NCBI RefSeq assembly: GCF_900108065.1
Contig: NZ_FNVQ01000007.1
Location: forward strand, 124,001-188,000
Direction of reading: 5' to 3'
Origin: Marinobacterium lutimaris
GTDB taxonomy: Bacteria > Pseudomonadota > Gammaproteobacteria > Pseudomonadales > Balneatricaceae
Length of the DNA stretch: 64,000 bases
Part shown: positions 54,201-64,000 of the stretch, piece by piece
How the letters are laid out: each line of letters opens with the position of its first letter
Numbering within the stretch: position 1 is the stretch's first letter
Made by a program: the position numbers and the translations under genes
Notes under the pieces: generated by a model
The model's input: only the letters and a program-made list of their open reading frames with translations
Told to the model about the DNA's origin: nothing
The model's database searches: none

Positions 54201-54742
54201 GGTTGGGTCGTGATGTAAAAGCTGGCTTTGTTATCTTCGTTGTCGCGGGCGCGAACCACTTCGATCTCATATTGCTGACCGTAATGGTTGGCGGCACCCT
54301 GGATCAGGCCCAGTGCGAGATTGACGAAAGGCCGTTTTGATTCGTATTGCATGACAAGGTGGTTATCCGCTTCGCGGATGCACTCAAAGCTGGGCAGGCT
54401 GGCGCTGGGGTAGAGCGCCCGGACCTGGGTGTGAATGCTGGTCTCTATCCCCTGAAGAAGATCGAGCATGCTGTGACAATCCTCGATCATCTGGGGGTAA
54501 CGCTGCACCAGCTGGTGAAACAGATATTCGCCGAAGGCCGGCACCAGATCGTCGGCGGGTATGCCGCTTATTTCGCTGAGGTGGATCGCCATACGGATGA
54601 TGTCGTGGTGCTCATAGGAGCCCACGGCGGTATAGATGCCGCCGTACTGCAATTGGGGGTTTGCCAGCAGCTGGTCGGCAATTTCGGGAGAGAACTTCTC
54701 CTCGACCATCTCGATAAAGCTCGTATAGACAACACCTAGCAT
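54197..54742 (-). CDS. H-NOX heme-binding gas sensor
   Basis: A 181-residue heme nitric oxide/oxygen-binding protein, the normal length for a stand-alone H-NOX. The proximal heme histidine is H104 in GIETSIHTQV. The propionate-binding YxSxR motif is Y133-E-S-K-R137. The N-terminus MLGVVYTSFIEMVEE matches the family. It senses nitric oxide, or oxygen, in the cytoplasm; no oxygen-stabilising tyrosine can be placed with certainty, so nitric oxide is favoured. It lies between an HD-GYP response regulator and the hybrid kinase in one leftward operon. Confidence 0.92.
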   Translation of the reverse strand: MLGVVYTSFIEMVEEKFSPEIADQLLANPQLQYGGIYTAVGSYEHHDIIRMAIHLSEISGIPADDLVPAFGEYLFHQLVQRYPQMIEDCHSMLDLLQGIETSIHTQVRALYPSASLPSFECIREADNHLVMQYESKRPFVNLALGLIQGAANHYGQQYEIEVVRARDNEDNKASFYITTQP

Positions 54743-54773
54743 CGCTGCGCTCCCGTCTTAACAGGCGAAAGGG

Positions 54774-55871
<1,098 letters not shown>

Positions 55872-55940
55872 GGCGGCGACATGGGCTTCTTTTATTGTTG
55901 TTTACACTAGCCGACAGAGGGAACTGGTGTCGAGTCCTGG

Positions 55941-56414
55941 CTAGCGCCCGGACTTCTTTTTCTTTTCCCGTTTAGGCAGGCTGACGACGCTGGTTTCCGA
56001 CCAGCGGTCATGCCAGGTCAGGCGCTCGTCACCGACTAGCATCCACAGGAAGCCAAGGCCAGCGGGAATCCAGGAAACGATGGAACAGAGAAAACGGATC
56101 AGTGCCTGGGTCCAGCTGATGCGCTGGCCATCAAAGGTCTGCACCCGCAGGCGCCAGGCCTGCATCCCCAGCGTCTGGCCATTTTTGGTCCAGAAATAAC
56201 CGAAAAACAGGAAGCTGCAGCAGAACGCTGCTGACTGCATCGCTGCGCGACCCAGCGGGGAGATCACGCCCCCCTGATTGATCATCGTGCCGACAATGGC
56301 GACGCCGAGCCAGATCGATATCAGGATTAAGCCGTCGTAAACCATCGACATGAGGCGTTTGCCAAAGCTGGCGGGGCGGATATCGCTGATCTCTTCTCGA
56401 AAGGGGCGCTGCAT
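55941..56414 (-). CDS. RDD-family membrane protein
   Basis: A 157-residue protein with about three hydrophobic segments. The family name comes from a conserved arginine-aspartate-aspartate; here the pattern ASFGKRLMSMVYDGLILIS is present at residues 15-33, with R19 and D28. TLGMQAWRLRV and RWSETSVVSLP are also typical. Family function is unknown, possibly transport. It lies 69 bp before the HD-GYP gene on the same strand. Confidence 0.85.
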   Translation of the reverse strand: MQRPFREEISDIRPASFGKRLMSMVYDGLILISIWLGVAIVGTMINQGGVISPLGRAAMQSAAFCCSFLFFGYFWTKNGQTLGMQAWRLRVQTFDGQRISWTQALIRFLCSIVSWIPAGLGFLWMLVGDERLTWHDRWSETSVVSLPKREKKKKSGR

Positions 56415-56495
56415 GTTCGGGGAAATCCTGGGCGGCAGAGAGGAAGCGGGCAGGGCCGGGGGCCTTTACCCGCTGGATCTGTTTCCGTGAGTGAA

Positions 56496-57305
56496 TCAGT
56501 TGCTGAACGGATCGATATATTTGCTCTTGAGCTCTTCGGCCAGCGCCTGAGCTTCACTGAGCTGGGCATCGGTCAGCTTCATCTTCATGCGGGTCTCGAT
56601 GGCGCTGGCGGTACGATCACCCTGCTCCGCCACGTTGTAGAGCCAGGCGTAGGCGATGACGTCTGAATCCTTGCTGGTGTCGGTGCCATGATTGGTGGCG
56701 TACAGCGTCCCGAGGAAGAACATCGCCTGCTGATGGCCCTGTTCGGCAGCCTTGAGATACCACTGCTCGGCGGTCTCGTAGTTCTGCTCGACACCGGTGC
56801 CGAAGTTGTAGGCGCGTCCTAGGTTGTGCCAGGCGGTCACGTTGCCCTGGTCGGCGGCTTTCTGGTACCAGCTGAAGGCGGTGTCCGGGTCGCGATCCAC
56901 GCCCTGGCCGAATTCATACATTTCACCAATGCGGTTCTGGGCGCTGGCGTTGCCGGTTTCCGCGTCCGGCAGCAGGCTGTCGAACTCTTTCTTGAACGCT
57001 TTGTTTTTCAGGGCGCGAATGCTGTTGACGCTATCCAGGTTGCCCTGGCGGGCACCGCGCTCGTAGTAGCGCATCGCCTGTTCCGGGTCCGCTTCAACGC
57101 CCCAGCCGTTTTCGTACATCTTGCCGAGCATATTCAGTGCGTCGGCGTTGCCCTCTTGTGCCAGAGGGGTCAATTCCGTCATCGCTTCGGAGTAGTTCTG
57201 CTCATCAAAGGCGCGCTTTGCAGCGCTGATCGAAGCGGCTGAGGCCAGCTCAACTTGGAAGCTGAGCAGCAGGCCGGCGGTTGTCATCAGTGCGATCTTT
57301 TTCAT
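56496..57305 (-). CDS. Sel1/TPR-repeat exported protein
   Basis: A 269-residue protein with a signal peptide ending near ASA-AS (about residue 23). The mature part consists of Sel1-type repeats: ADALNMLGKMYENGWGVEADPEQAMRYYERGA, then two or three similar 36-residue units, ending in a shorter one. Sel1 repeats usually scaffold protein-protein contacts. I take ATG 57305, MKKIALM, which begins a clear signal peptide; upstream starts add a non-signal extension. A role in the H-NOX operon is not evident. Confidence 0.85.
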   Translation of the reverse strand: MKKIALMTTAGLLLSFQVELASAASISAAKRAFDEQNYSEAMTELTPLAQEGNADALNMLGKMYENGWGVEADPEQAMRYYERGARQGNLDSVNSIRALKNKAFKKEFDSLLPDAETGNASAQNRIGEMYEFGQGVDRDPDTAFSWYQKAADQGNVTAWHNLGRAYNFGTGVEQNYETAEQWYLKAAEQGHQQAMFFLGTLYATNHGTDTSKDSDVIAYAWLYNVAEQGDRTASAIETRMKMKLTDAQLSEAQALAEELKSKYIDPFSN

Positions 57306-57499
57306 TAAACCCATGCCTTGCGAAATAACTGACTGTCCCGGGCCCACGCTGGGCGGGCCCGCCGGTAAACTCTGCATTCGGCTACACATCTACCCCGCAA
57401 GGTCCGGAAAAGCTGAATCCGAACATTAGGAGTAACTTAAGTTTCTTCTAATATGGGTGCAAATTGTACCGGATTTCGCCGGCAGACGCAGCCCGGGCG

Positions 57500-57892
57500 T
57501 CAGTCTTTGCGCTGTGGGCTAAGCAGTTCGATCATGTAACCGTCTGGATCTTTGATGAAGGCCAGGATGCTGGTGCCATGCTTCATCGGCCCCGCCTCGC
57601 GAACCACTTCGCCACCCTTGGCCTTGATCGCATCACAGGCGGCGTAAACATCTTCAACTTCGATGGCTATGTGGCCGTAACCGCTGCCCAGGTCATAGGC
57701 GCTGGTATCCCAGTTATGGGTCAGCTCCAGTGCAGCCTGTTCCGACTCATCGCCATAACCGACAAAGGCAAGGGTGAACTTGCCTTCCGGATAGTCTTTG
57801 CGACGCAGCAGTTTCATGCCCAGGATGTCGGTGTAGAAGGAGATCGATTTATCCAGGTCGCCGACCCGAATCATGGTGTGAAGAAAGCGCAT
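57500..57892 (-). CDS. gloA: Lactoylglutathione lyase (glyoxalase I)
   Basis: A 130-residue metalloenzyme of the glyoxalase I family. The metal ligands are H5 (FLHTMIRV), E56 (AALELTHN), H74 (GYGHIAIEV) and E122 (YMIELLS). GDLDKSISFYTDILGMKLLR and ILAFIKDPDGYMIEL are the family blocks. It converts the methylglyoxal-glutathione adduct to S-lactoylglutathione. It reads leftward as a single gene upstream of the Sel1 gene. Confidence 0.95.
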   Translation of the reverse strand: MRFLHTMIRVGDLDKSISFYTDILGMKLLRRKDYPEGKFTLAFVGYGDESEQAALELTHNWDTSAYDLGSGYGHIAIEVEDVYAACDAIKAKGGEVVREAGPMKHGTSILAFIKDPDGYMIELLSPQRKD

Positions 57893-58021
57893 GAGAGTAC
57901 CTCGTGAAATTTTGCCAAACCGGCGTCTTGCGAAGATAAGTCTACAATGCTTAATTAAAGGAAACTGCGATTGAGTCAGTAGCTTCCTCTATAAGTAAAT
58001 AACATAAGGATGGGGTGCGGC

Positions 58022-58345
58022 ATGTTTCAAGATATGAACAAAATGTTCAGCCAATCGATGGAACCGTTTAAGGAACTGGTCGATATCCAGACGAAGATGC
58101 TGGAAGAGCTGACCCGTCACCAGATGGATTGCACCAAGGCCTGTATCGAGGCCACCGTGCATCAGACACGGGAGCTGCAAAACTGTAAGACGCCTGGCGA
58201 TATCCTACAGCTTCAGCAGGCCTATGCCAAAGAGCTGGAAGACACGCTTAAATCCGCCAATCAGCAAAACCTCAAGGCACTGACCCAGGCCAGAGAGGCG
58301 ATGGAAATCCTGACCAAAGGCGCGATGGATAAGTTCAGCGGTTAA
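58022..58345 (+). CDS. Phasin-family-like small helical protein
   Basis: A 107-residue helical protein without cysteine-rich or membrane motifs. MEPFKELVDIQTKMLEELTRHQMDC and the amphipathic, alanine- and glutamine-rich remainder resemble phasins, which coat polyhydroxyalkanoate granules. I take ATG 58022; the ATG at 58010 has its purine stretch directly adjacent, with no spacing. No PHA synthase is nearby, so the granule role is inferred only from the family. Confidence 0.6.
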   Translation: MFQDMNKMFSQSMEPFKELVDIQTKMLEELTRHQMDCTKACIEATVHQTRELQNCKTPGDILQLQQAYAKELEDTLKSANQQNLKALTQAREAMEILTKGAMDKFSG

Positions 58346-58443
58346 GTTTCAGCCTGAAAATTAACGCGTTTGAAAAACAGCTGGGTTAGAAACTGAGTCA
58401 GAAAAACTAAGCCGGTAAGATAAAAACGAGTCGGTTAGAATGG

Positions 58444-58471
58444 AAAAGCAGCCCGCGAAGGCTGCTTTTTT
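58444..58471 (+). terminator. Rho-independent terminator
   Basis: AAAAGCAGCC and GGCTGCTTTT form a 10-bp stem with a 6-nt loop and a T6 run. It lies about 100 bp after the phasin-like gene and 30 bp before the flavodoxin gene. Confidence 0.85.
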
Positions 58472-58501
58472 GTTGTTTAAGTTAGTGAACTGGATTGATA
58501 G

Positions 58502-59017
58502 ATGGAAAAGATTGGCCTTTTCTACGCCAGCACCACCGGCAACACCGAAACGGTTGCGGAACAGATCGCCGGACTTATCGGCGGTGAAGCGGTCGACCTG
58601 CACGATCTGGCGGTGGACCCGGTCAGCAGCATCAATGATTATGAGCGGCTGATCTTCGGCATTTCGACCTGGGATTACGGTGAGCTGCAGGAAGATTGGG
58701 ACGCGATCTGGGAAGAGCTTAAACAGCTCGACTTCAGTGGTCGTCGGGTGGCGCTGTTTGGCCTGGGTGATCAGATCGGCTACGGCGAATGGTTCGTAGA
58801 TGCCATGGGGCTGCTGGCGGAGCTGCTGCAGGAGCGCGGAGCAGAACTGGTCGCGCCCTGGTCGGCCGAAGGTTATGAATTTGAGGAGTCCAAGGCGCTG
58901 ACCGAAGATCGTAGCCAGTTTGTGGGCCTGGCTATCGATGAGGACGCCCAGTCCGGAGAAACCAGCGAACGTGTGGAGCGCTGGGTGCCGGAAGTGCTGG
59001 CAGCCTTCGATATTTGA
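58502..59017 (+). CDS. Flavodoxin
   Basis: A 171-residue long-chain flavodoxin. The FMN phosphate loop is STTGNTETV at residues 10-18. STWDYGELQEDW supplies the aromatic FMN-stacking loop, and FGLGDQIGYGEWF the second. It is a low-potential one-electron carrier in the cytoplasm. It may be induced under low iron, which suits an iron-starvation context, but no Fur site was found here. The gene stands alone. Confidence 0.92.
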   Translation: MEKIGLFYASTTGNTETVAEQIAGLIGGEAVDLHDLAVDPVSSINDYERLIFGISTWDYGELQEDWDAIWEELKQLDFSGRRVALFGLGDQIGYGEWFVDAMGLLAELLQERGAELVAPWSAEGYEFEESKALTEDRSQFVGLAIDEDAQSGETSERVERWVPEVLAAFDI

Positions 59018-59094
59018 GTTGTGCACTGCGGAACTTGATGCATCAGCATCGTCTAACAAAGTTGAAAACCATCCCAATAGAAGGAATCTAGAGA

Positions 59095-59538
59095 ATGAAG
59101 AAGCTTGTCATTGCAACACTCGGCGGCGCCCTGCTTGCAGGCAGCCTGAATGTATACGCTGACGATGTAGAGGACGCTATCGAGTATCGCCAGGGGGTTT
59201 TCCAGGCGATCAAATGGTACTTCGGTCCGATGGCCGGCATGGCCAAGGGCGATATCGAATATGATGCGGCCGAGTTTACCCGCCGTGCCGAGATGCTGAA
59301 CCAGCTCAGCTACATGCCGGAAGAGGGCTTTATCGCCGGTTCCGACAAGGGCGACACCGATGCACTGCCGGCGATCTGGGAAGATATGGATCAGTTCAGC
59401 GCCGGTTTTGACAAGCTTCAGGAAAACACCGCAGCCCTGGCAGAAGCCTCCAAGTCTGGCGACATGGCCACCATCATGCCGGCCTTCGCCGAAGTGGGTA
59501 AAACCTGCAAGGGCTGCCACGACAACTTCCGCGACTGA
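59095..59538 (+). CDS. Cytochrome c' (class II c-type cytochrome)
   Basis: A 147-residue periplasmic cytochrome. The signal peptide is cleaved near VYA-DD (about residue 22). The heme motif CKGCH lies near the C-terminus, as in class II cytochromes. The rest is a four-helix bundle, with QAIKWYFGPMAGMAKG and ANQL-type helices. Cytochromes c' bind nitric oxide and can reduce nitrosative stress. It is followed convergently by a cytochrome b561 gene that may supply or accept its electrons. Confidence 0.92.
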   Translation: MKKLVIATLGGALLAGSLNVYADDVEDAIEYRQGVFQAIKWYFGPMAGMAKGDIEYDAAEFTRRAEMLNQLSYMPEEGFIAGSDKGDTDALPAIWEDMDQFSAGFDKLQENTAALAEASKSGDMATIMPAFAEVGKTCKGCHDNFRD

Positions 59539-59596
59539 TTTTTATCGCGAATATCAGCAGATGTCGTGAGATCTGTGTGGGGTCTGCGGCAAGAGA

Positions 59597-59621
59597 AAGG
59601 GCGCCATCTGGCGCCCTTTTC
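59597..59621. terminator. Terminator between the cytochrome genes
   Basis: AAAGGGCGCCA and TGGCGCCCTTT form a perfect 11-bp stem with a 2-nt loop, then TTTTC. AAAG on the other side allows action in both directions. Confidence 0.85.
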
Positions 59622-59653
59622 TGTTTTTGCAGGCTGTGTTTTCGAGTAGGGAA

Positions 59654-60328
59654 TCAGCCGATCCAGTAGAGCGTGCCAAACAACGCTATTGCGATAACGG
59701 CGACGACAGCGCCGCGCATGAACGGTGCCAGCGCCGGGTGACTGTGGACGTCGCTTACTGGTTTGCGGCCGTGGATCATCCCCTGTACCAGCGGCTCACG
59801 CTTGAAGCGCTGGTGATAGACCACACCCAGCAGATGCAGCCCCACAGCGGTGAGCAGAATATTGAAGTTGATCTTGTGCACGCTGGTCAGGAAAGAGGCG
59901 GTATCGCCACTGACCATGGAGGTCAGCGGACCTTCGGTAAAGATATCGTCGGTGGCAAACAGACCGGTGATTCCCTGTACGGCACACAGAAGGATCAGCG
60001 CCAGGACCATCCAGCCGCCCAGCGGATTATGACCGGTGTAGGTGGGCGCTTTGCCGCTGAGCACCTGTTTGAGGTAGCTCAGCGTAAAACCGGGGCTGCG
60101 CAGAAAGTCCTTGAAACGCGAGTAGGGGCTGCCGGTAAACCCCCAGATCAGCCGGAACAGCACCAGCGAGACCACCGCGTAACCGGCGATCATATGCCAG
60201 CTCATCCACATGCCGCCCTCTTCGCCGCTCCACCAGGCAAAGCCTATGGCGCCGACCAGGCCCCAGTGAAACAGGCGGGTAAAAACGTCCCACACGGGGA
60301 GTGCTTGGGTTTTGGTACTGGCGTCCAT
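59654..60328 (-). CDS. Cytochrome b561-family membrane protein
   Basis: A 224-residue inner-membrane protein with four helices. Heme-ligand histidines lie in RLFHWGLV (helix 1), SWHMIAGY (helix 2), TSVHKINF and GVVYHQRF. The WDVFTRLFHW start is typical of the bacterial di-heme b-type family. It would carry electrons between the quinone pool and a periplasmic acceptor. Convergence with the cytochrome c' gene suggests, without proof, that the two are partners. Confidence 0.92.
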   Translation of the reverse strand: MDASTKTQALPVWDVFTRLFHWGLVGAIGFAWWSGEEGGMWMSWHMIAGYAVVSLVLFRLIWGFTGSPYSRFKDFLRSPGFTLSYLKQVLSGKAPTYTGHNPLGGWMVLALILLCAVQGITGLFATDDIFTEGPLTSMVSGDTASFLTSVHKINFNILLTAVGLHLLGVVYHQRFKREPLVQGMIHGRKPVSDVHSHPALAPFMRGAVVAVIAIALFGTLYWIG

Positions 60329-60632
60329 GTGTCTGGCTCCATTTGATCGTCACTGACAGGCTGTATGGCGGGATCTCGCTGCGGAGAACTTGGCCATATT
60401 TAAGGTTATAGATTTTAAGAGAAAAGCGTGACGAATTGGTTCCCAAATGAGCCGATTCCGAACGGTTTTTCGGTGAAAACCTGCTCGGCGCGGCAAACAG
60501 CGCCAGGGTTGCGACTGTTGCGACAGTTTTCCTGAGAGTTTCCTGCGATGTGGCGGCGTACACAATTCAAACAGCGGCCCGGATCAGGTAGAATACGCTC
60601 CTTTTTCCAAGCAGCGAGTTTTTGAAACCCAG
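60329..60632. other. Divergent intergenic region between cytochrome b561 and prfB
   Basis: This 304-bp gap should hold the promoters of both genes. Minus-strand open frames here only extend the cytochrome gene or overlap it in another frame. No RNA gene or repeat is seen. Confidence 0.5.
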
Positions 60633-61727
60633 ATGGAAATTAACCCGATACTGAATAGCCTCAAGGATATCGGCGAGCGCACCCAACTGCTGCGTACCTA
60701 CCTCGAATACGACGTCAAGAAAGAACGCCTCGAAGAGGTAGAGCGCGAGCTCGAGGATCCTGAGGTCTGGAACAACCCGGAAAACGCCCAGCAGCTGGGC
60801 CGCGAGCGCTCCAGCCTGGAAGGCGTGGTCAGCACGATTGATGCGCTGGAAAGTGGTGTCAGCGATGCCCGCGAACTGCTGGACCTGGCCGTTGAAGAAG
60901 ACGACGAAGATACCGTCGCCGAAGTTGAGTCCGAAGTCGCGTCCCTGACCGAGAAGCTGAGCCAGCTCGAGTTCCGCCGCATGTTCTCCGGCGAAGCCGA
61001 CGGTAACAACGCATTCATGGATATCCAGGCCGGCTCTGGTGGCACCGAGGCCCAGGACTGGGCCAACATGATGCTGCGTATGTACCTGCGCTGGGGTGAA
61101 GCCAAGGGCTTCAAGACCGAACTGATCGAAGTCTCCGACGGTGAAGTGGCCGGTATCAAGTCCGCCACCATCCGTTTCGAGGGCGAGTACGCCTTTGGCT
61201 GGCTGCGCACCGAGACCGGCGTGCACCGCCTGGTACGTAAGTCGCCGTTCGATTCCGGTGGCCGCCGTCATACCTCGTTCTCGTCTGTCTTCGTCTCTCC
61301 TGAGATCGATGACAACGTGGATATCGAGATCAACCCGGCCGACCTGCGCGTAGACGTTTACCGCGCCTCCGGCGCCGGTGGTCAGCACGTTAACCGTACC
61401 GAATCCGCCGTGCGTATTACCCACGAGCCGTCCGGTATCGTCGTGCAGAGCCAGTCCGCGCGTTCGCAGCACCAGAACCGCGACACCTGTATGAAACAGC
61501 TGCGCGCGAAACTCTATGAGATGGAGATGCTCAAGCGTCGCGAAGCCGCCCAGGAAGTGGAAGACACCAAGGCCGATATCGGCTGGGGCAGTCAGATCCG
61601 CTCCTACGTGCTCGACGACCAGCGCATCAAGGATCTGCGCACCGGTGTGCAGACCTCCAACTGTGATCGCGTACTCGATGGCGATCTCGACCAGTTTATC
61701 GAAGCAAGTCTGAAGGCCGGTCTCTGA
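60633..61727 (+). CDS. prfB: Peptide chain release factor 2, without programmed frameshift
   Basis: A 364-residue release factor that terminates at UGA and UAA codons. The SPF tripeptide for stop-codon reading is in [10 protein letters not shown], and the GGQ motif is in [14 protein letters not shown]. The N-terminus MEINPI...LRTYLEYD is read in one frame. In many bacteria, including E. coli, an in-frame UGA after a Shine-Dalgarno-like stretch sits just before the YLDYD equivalent and requires a +1 shift. Here that place reads ACC TAC CTC GAA, with no stop. Full length is therefore made without autoregulation. lysS follows 50 bp later. Confidence 0.96.
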   Translation: MEINPILNSLKDIGERTQLLRTYLEYDVKKERLEEVERELEDPEVWNNPENAQQLGRERSSLEGVVSTIDALESGVSDARELLDLAVEEDDEDTVAEVESEVASLTEKLSQLEFRRMFSGEADGNNAFMDIQAGSGGTEAQDWANMMLRMYLRWGEAKGFKTELIEVSDGEVAGIKSATIRFEGEYAFGWLRTETGVHRLVRKSPFDSGGRRHTSFSSVFVSPEIDDNVDIEINPADLRVDVYRASGAGGQHVNRTESAVRITHEPSGIVVQSQSARSQHQNRDTCMKQLRAKLYEMEMLKRREAAQEVEDTKADIGWGSQIRSYVLDDQRIKDLRTGVQTSNCDRVLDGDLDQFIEASLKAGL

Positions 61728-61777
61728 TCCGGATCCTTTAGAAACGATATAAGCCGACTTTTTAAGGTACAGACCTG

Positions 61778-63286
61778 ATGTCCGACAACGCTCAGACCCC
61801 TCAACAAGATGAAAACCGCCTGATCGCCGAGCGCCGCGAAAAACTCGCTGCGCAGCGCGAGCAGGGCAACGCCTTCCCCAACACCTTCCGACGCGACAGT
61901 TATGCCGGCGATCTGCAGAAGGAACACGGTGAGAAGAGCAAAGAGGAGCTGGCCGAAGCGGGCATCAAGGTATCCGTCGCGGGACGTATCATGCTTAACC
62001 GTGGCGCCTTCATGGTGCTGCAGGATATGAGCGGCCGTATCCAGCTGTACGTCACCAAGGAAGCGCGTCCGTTCGCCAAGTCCCTGGACCTGGGCGACAT
62101 CGTCGGTATCACCGGTACGCTGCAGAAGTCCGGTAAGGGCGACCTGTACGTGAACCTGGATGAATACCAGCTGCTGACCAAGAGCCTGCGTCCGCTGCCG
62201 GACAAGCACAAAGGTCTGCAGGACATGGAGATGCGCTACCGTCAGCGCTACGTGGACCTGATCACCAACGAACAGTCCCGCACCGTGTTCGAGACCCGTT
62301 TCCGTATCGTCGCCGCGATCCGCCAGTTCCTGGCAGAACGTCGCTTCCTCGAGGTGGAAACCCCGATGCTGCAGGCGATCCCGGGTGGCGCCAGTGCGCG
62401 TCCGTTCGTGACCCATCACAACGCGCTGGATATCGACATGTACCTGCGTATCGCGCCGGAACTGTACCTCAAGCGTCTGGTCGTTGGCGGCTTCGAGCGC
62501 GTGTTCGAGATCAACCGTAACTTCCGTAACGAAGGGCTGTCGACTCGTCACAACCCCGAGTTCACCATGATCGAGTTCTACCAGGCGTACGCGGACTACC
62601 ACGACCTGATGGACCTGACCGAAGAGATGCTGCGCACTGTGGCGCAGAGCGTCCTCGGCACCACCACCCTGATCAACACCGTGCGTGATGAAGAGGGTGA
62701 GGTGATGGAAACCTTCGAATACGACCTGTCCAAGCCGTTCGCGCGCATGTCTGTGTTTGATGCGATCCTGCACTTCAACCCGGATATCACTGCCGAAGCG
62801 CTGGCCAACGAGCATGCTGCCCGTGAAATCGCCCAGCGTCTGGATATCGATGTGAAAGACGGCTGGGGCCTCGGCAAGATCCAGATCGAGATCTTCGAAG
62901 AGACCTGCGAGCACCGCCTGCAGCAGCCGACCTTCATCACCGAATACCCGACCGAAGTCAGCCCGCTGGCCCGTCGCAGCGATGACAACCCGTTCGTTAC
63001 CGACCGCTTCGAGTTCTTCGTTGGCGGCCGCGAACTGGCCAACGGCTTCTCCGAGCTTAACGACGCCGAAGACCAGGCCGAACGCTTCCGCAAGCAGGTG
63101 GAAGAGAAGGACGCCGGTGACGACGAAGCGATGCACTACGATGCGGACTTCGTTAACGCCCTGGAATACGGCCTGCCGCCGACCGCTGGCGAAGGTATCG
63201 GCATCGACCGTCTGGTGATGCTGTTTACCGACTCCGCATCAATCCGTGACGTGATCCTGTTCCCGGCCATGCGCCCGCGGGTCTGA
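61778..63286 (+). CDS. lysS: Lysyl-tRNA synthetase
   Basis: A 502-residue class II synthetase. The N-terminal OB-fold binds the anticodon (about residues 65-150). Class II motifs follow: motif 1 near [10 protein letters not shown], motif 2 [11 protein letters not shown] with [10 protein letters not shown], and motif 3 [12 protein letters not shown] near the C-terminus. It charges tRNA-Lys. It follows prfB, the usual order. A terminator lies 24 bp beyond. Confidence 0.97.
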   Translation: MSDNAQTPQQDENRLIAERREKLAAQREQGNAFPNTFRRDSYAGDLQKEHGEKSKEELAEAGIKVSVAGRIMLNRGAFMVLQDMSGRIQLYVTKEARPFAKSLDLGDIVGITGTLQKSGKGDLYVNLDEYQLLTKSLRPLPDKHKGLQDMEMRYRQRYVDLITNEQSRTVFETRFRIVAAIRQFLAERRFLEVETPMLQAIPGGASARPFVTHHNALDIDMYLRIAPELYLKRLVVGGFERVFEINRNFRNEGLSTRHNPEFTMIEFYQAYADYHDLMDLTEEMLRTVAQSVLGTTTLINTVRDEEGEVMETFEYDLSKPFARMSVFDAILHFNPDITAEALANEHAAREIAQRLDIDVKDGWGLGKIQIEIFEETCEHRLQQPTFITEYPTEVSPLARRSDDNPFVTDRFEFFVGGRELANGFSELNDAEDQAERFRKQVEEKDAGDDEAMHYDADFVNALEYGLPPTAGEGIGIDRLVMLFTDSASIRDVILFPAMRPRV

Positions 63287-63309
63287 TTCGCGCAGGTGTA
63301 GATGTTTAC

Positions 63310-63338
63310 AGAAAGCCGCTCAGTGCGGCTTTCTTTTT
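63310..63338 (+). terminator. Rho-independent terminator after lysS
   Basis: AGAAAGCCGC and GCGGCTTTCT form a perfect 10-bp stem with a 5-nt loop, followed by a T run. Confidence 0.88.
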
Positions 63339-63380
63339 GGCTGAAATCCAAAGCGGGCCGAGCCCCGTTGGGAGAAAACC

Positions 63381-63827
63381 TTGGGCTTCAAGCAGATTCT
63401 GTTTCCGCAGACCTCCCGGGAGATTCCCGGCAAACGCTATATCAGCCTGACGTTGCGCGGCCTGCATCTGGTCGGTGTGGCGGGTGTGGCGGGGCTGTTT
63501 CTGTTCCAGCTGCCGTTTGAGCAGTGGCGTATCTACGGCCTGCTGGCGCTGGCCAGCGGTGTACTGATGATGGCGATGGAGATCTGGGGCGATGGTGTCT
63601 GGCTGTTTCAGCTCAGGGGCCAGGCGGTACTGTTGAAGCTCGTGTTGCTGGTGCTGGCGCTGATCTGGCCGGCCAGCGCCGCGATCAACTTTATTATCAT
63701 TGTGCTGCTGTCGGCCTTCTTCTCCCATGCGCCGGGCAAGATTCGTTACTATTCGATCTGGCACGGTGAGGTGGTCAAGGCGCTACGTACCGCCGATGGC
63801 CGTATCCGCAACAGCGGCCAGCGATGA
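63381..63827 (+). CDS. Hypothetical small membrane protein
   Basis: A 148-residue protein I cannot name. It has about four hydrophobic segments (around residues 28-44, 50-68, 80-97 and 100-115) and a basic, cytoplasmic-looking C-terminus ending RTADGRIRNSGQR. The start is a TTG at 63381, with GGAGA 5-6 nt upstream. It lies between lysS and ung, in the same direction, and may be cotranscribed with ung. Confidence 0.7.
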   Translation: MGFKQILFPQTSREIPGKRYISLTLRGLHLVGVAGVAGLFLFQLPFEQWRIYGLLALASGVLMMAMEIWGDGVWLFQLRGQAVLLKLVLLVLALIWPASAAINFIIIVLLSAFFSHAPGKIRYYSIWHGEVVKALRTADGRIRNSGQR

Positions 63828-63868
63828 AATAAATTGCAATATGAGTCCCTGGGACAAATGAGGTAAAG

Positions 63869-64000
63869 ATGGCACTGGATAACGCCCCCAGCTGGCAGCC
63901 GCTGCTGGCGCAGGAGTTCGAAAAGCCCTACATGGTTGAGCTCAAAGCGTTTCTGAAACAGCGCAAGGAGCAGCACGTCACCATCTACCCGCACTCCAGC
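63869..64000 (+). CDS. ung: Uracil-DNA glycosylase, partial (N-terminus only)
   Basis: The first 44 codons are visible before the window ends. They begin MALDNAPSWQPLLAQEFEKP and continue to TIYPHSS, matching the N-terminus of family 1 uracil-DNA glycosylases. The catalytic motif GQDPYH would come just after the edge. The enzyme removes uracil from DNA. GAGG lies a short distance before the ATG. Confidence 0.85.
   Translation, partial: MALDNAPSWQPLLAQEFEKPYMVELKAFLKQRKEQHVTIYPHSS

Overview
The window reads as chromosomal DNA of a marine or estuarine gammaproteobacterium. The evidence is three complete TRAP transporters, a full set of gammaproteobacterial housekeeping genes (ybiT, valS, holC, pepA, lptFG, prfB, lysS, ung), an H-NOX sensor and a phasin-like protein. 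GC content looks moderately high. An Oceanospirillales-type host (for example Marinobacterium-like) is my inference, not something the sequence proves. I see no rRNA, tRNA, CRISPR array, transposase or phage gene.

Layout. 1-884: a leftward FecI/FecR pair, with FecR cut by the window edge and a Fur-like site upstream. 1172-2758: ABC-F protein YbiT. 2799-6490: a binding-protein-dependent ABC importer of the FbpABC type. 6672-7364: an orphan ParA-like ATPase. 7516-19732: a catabolic island with a leftward seven-gene operon (AMDase-like enzyme, dihydropyrimidinase-like hydrolase, FAH-fold enzyme, TRAP transporter, Asp/Glu/hydantoin racemase-like protein), a GntR/FCD regulator, and a rightward operon (second TRAP transporter plus amidase). 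19798-25904: RhlE-type helicase, DsbA-like protein, ManC/AlgA-type enzyme, kinase-like protein, a lipoprotein and a host-attachment-family protein. 26330-30816: YitT-like protein, a stand-alone TrpB, and a PhnD-like binding protein joined to a diguanylate cyclase.

30981-51077: valS, then an MCE lipid-transport operon, a MacB-like export operon, a TRAP operon carrying a D-Ala-D-Ala dipeptidase, then holC, pepA and divergent lptFG. 51144-57892: a leftward run with HD-GYP response regulator, H-NOX and hybrid histidine kinase (a probable nitric-oxide to cyclic-di-GMP circuit), plus RDD, Sel1 and glyoxalase genes. 58022-64000: phasin-like protein, flavodoxin, cytochrome c', cytochrome b561, prfB, lysS, a small membrane protein and the start of ung.

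How the parts work together. The best candidate for an undescribed system is the 7.5-19.7 kb island. Two different TRAP transporters import carboxylated substrates. A cyclic-amide hydrolase, an amidase, an FAH-fold enzyme and two Asp/Glu-racemase-superfamily proteins would process them. Both operons and the regulator gene carry the same palindromic site, TTGTATGCAA or a close variant, so one GntR protein probably controls the island. The substrate cannot be read from sequence alone. The H-NOX circuit and the TRAP/dipeptidase operon are the next most interesting units.
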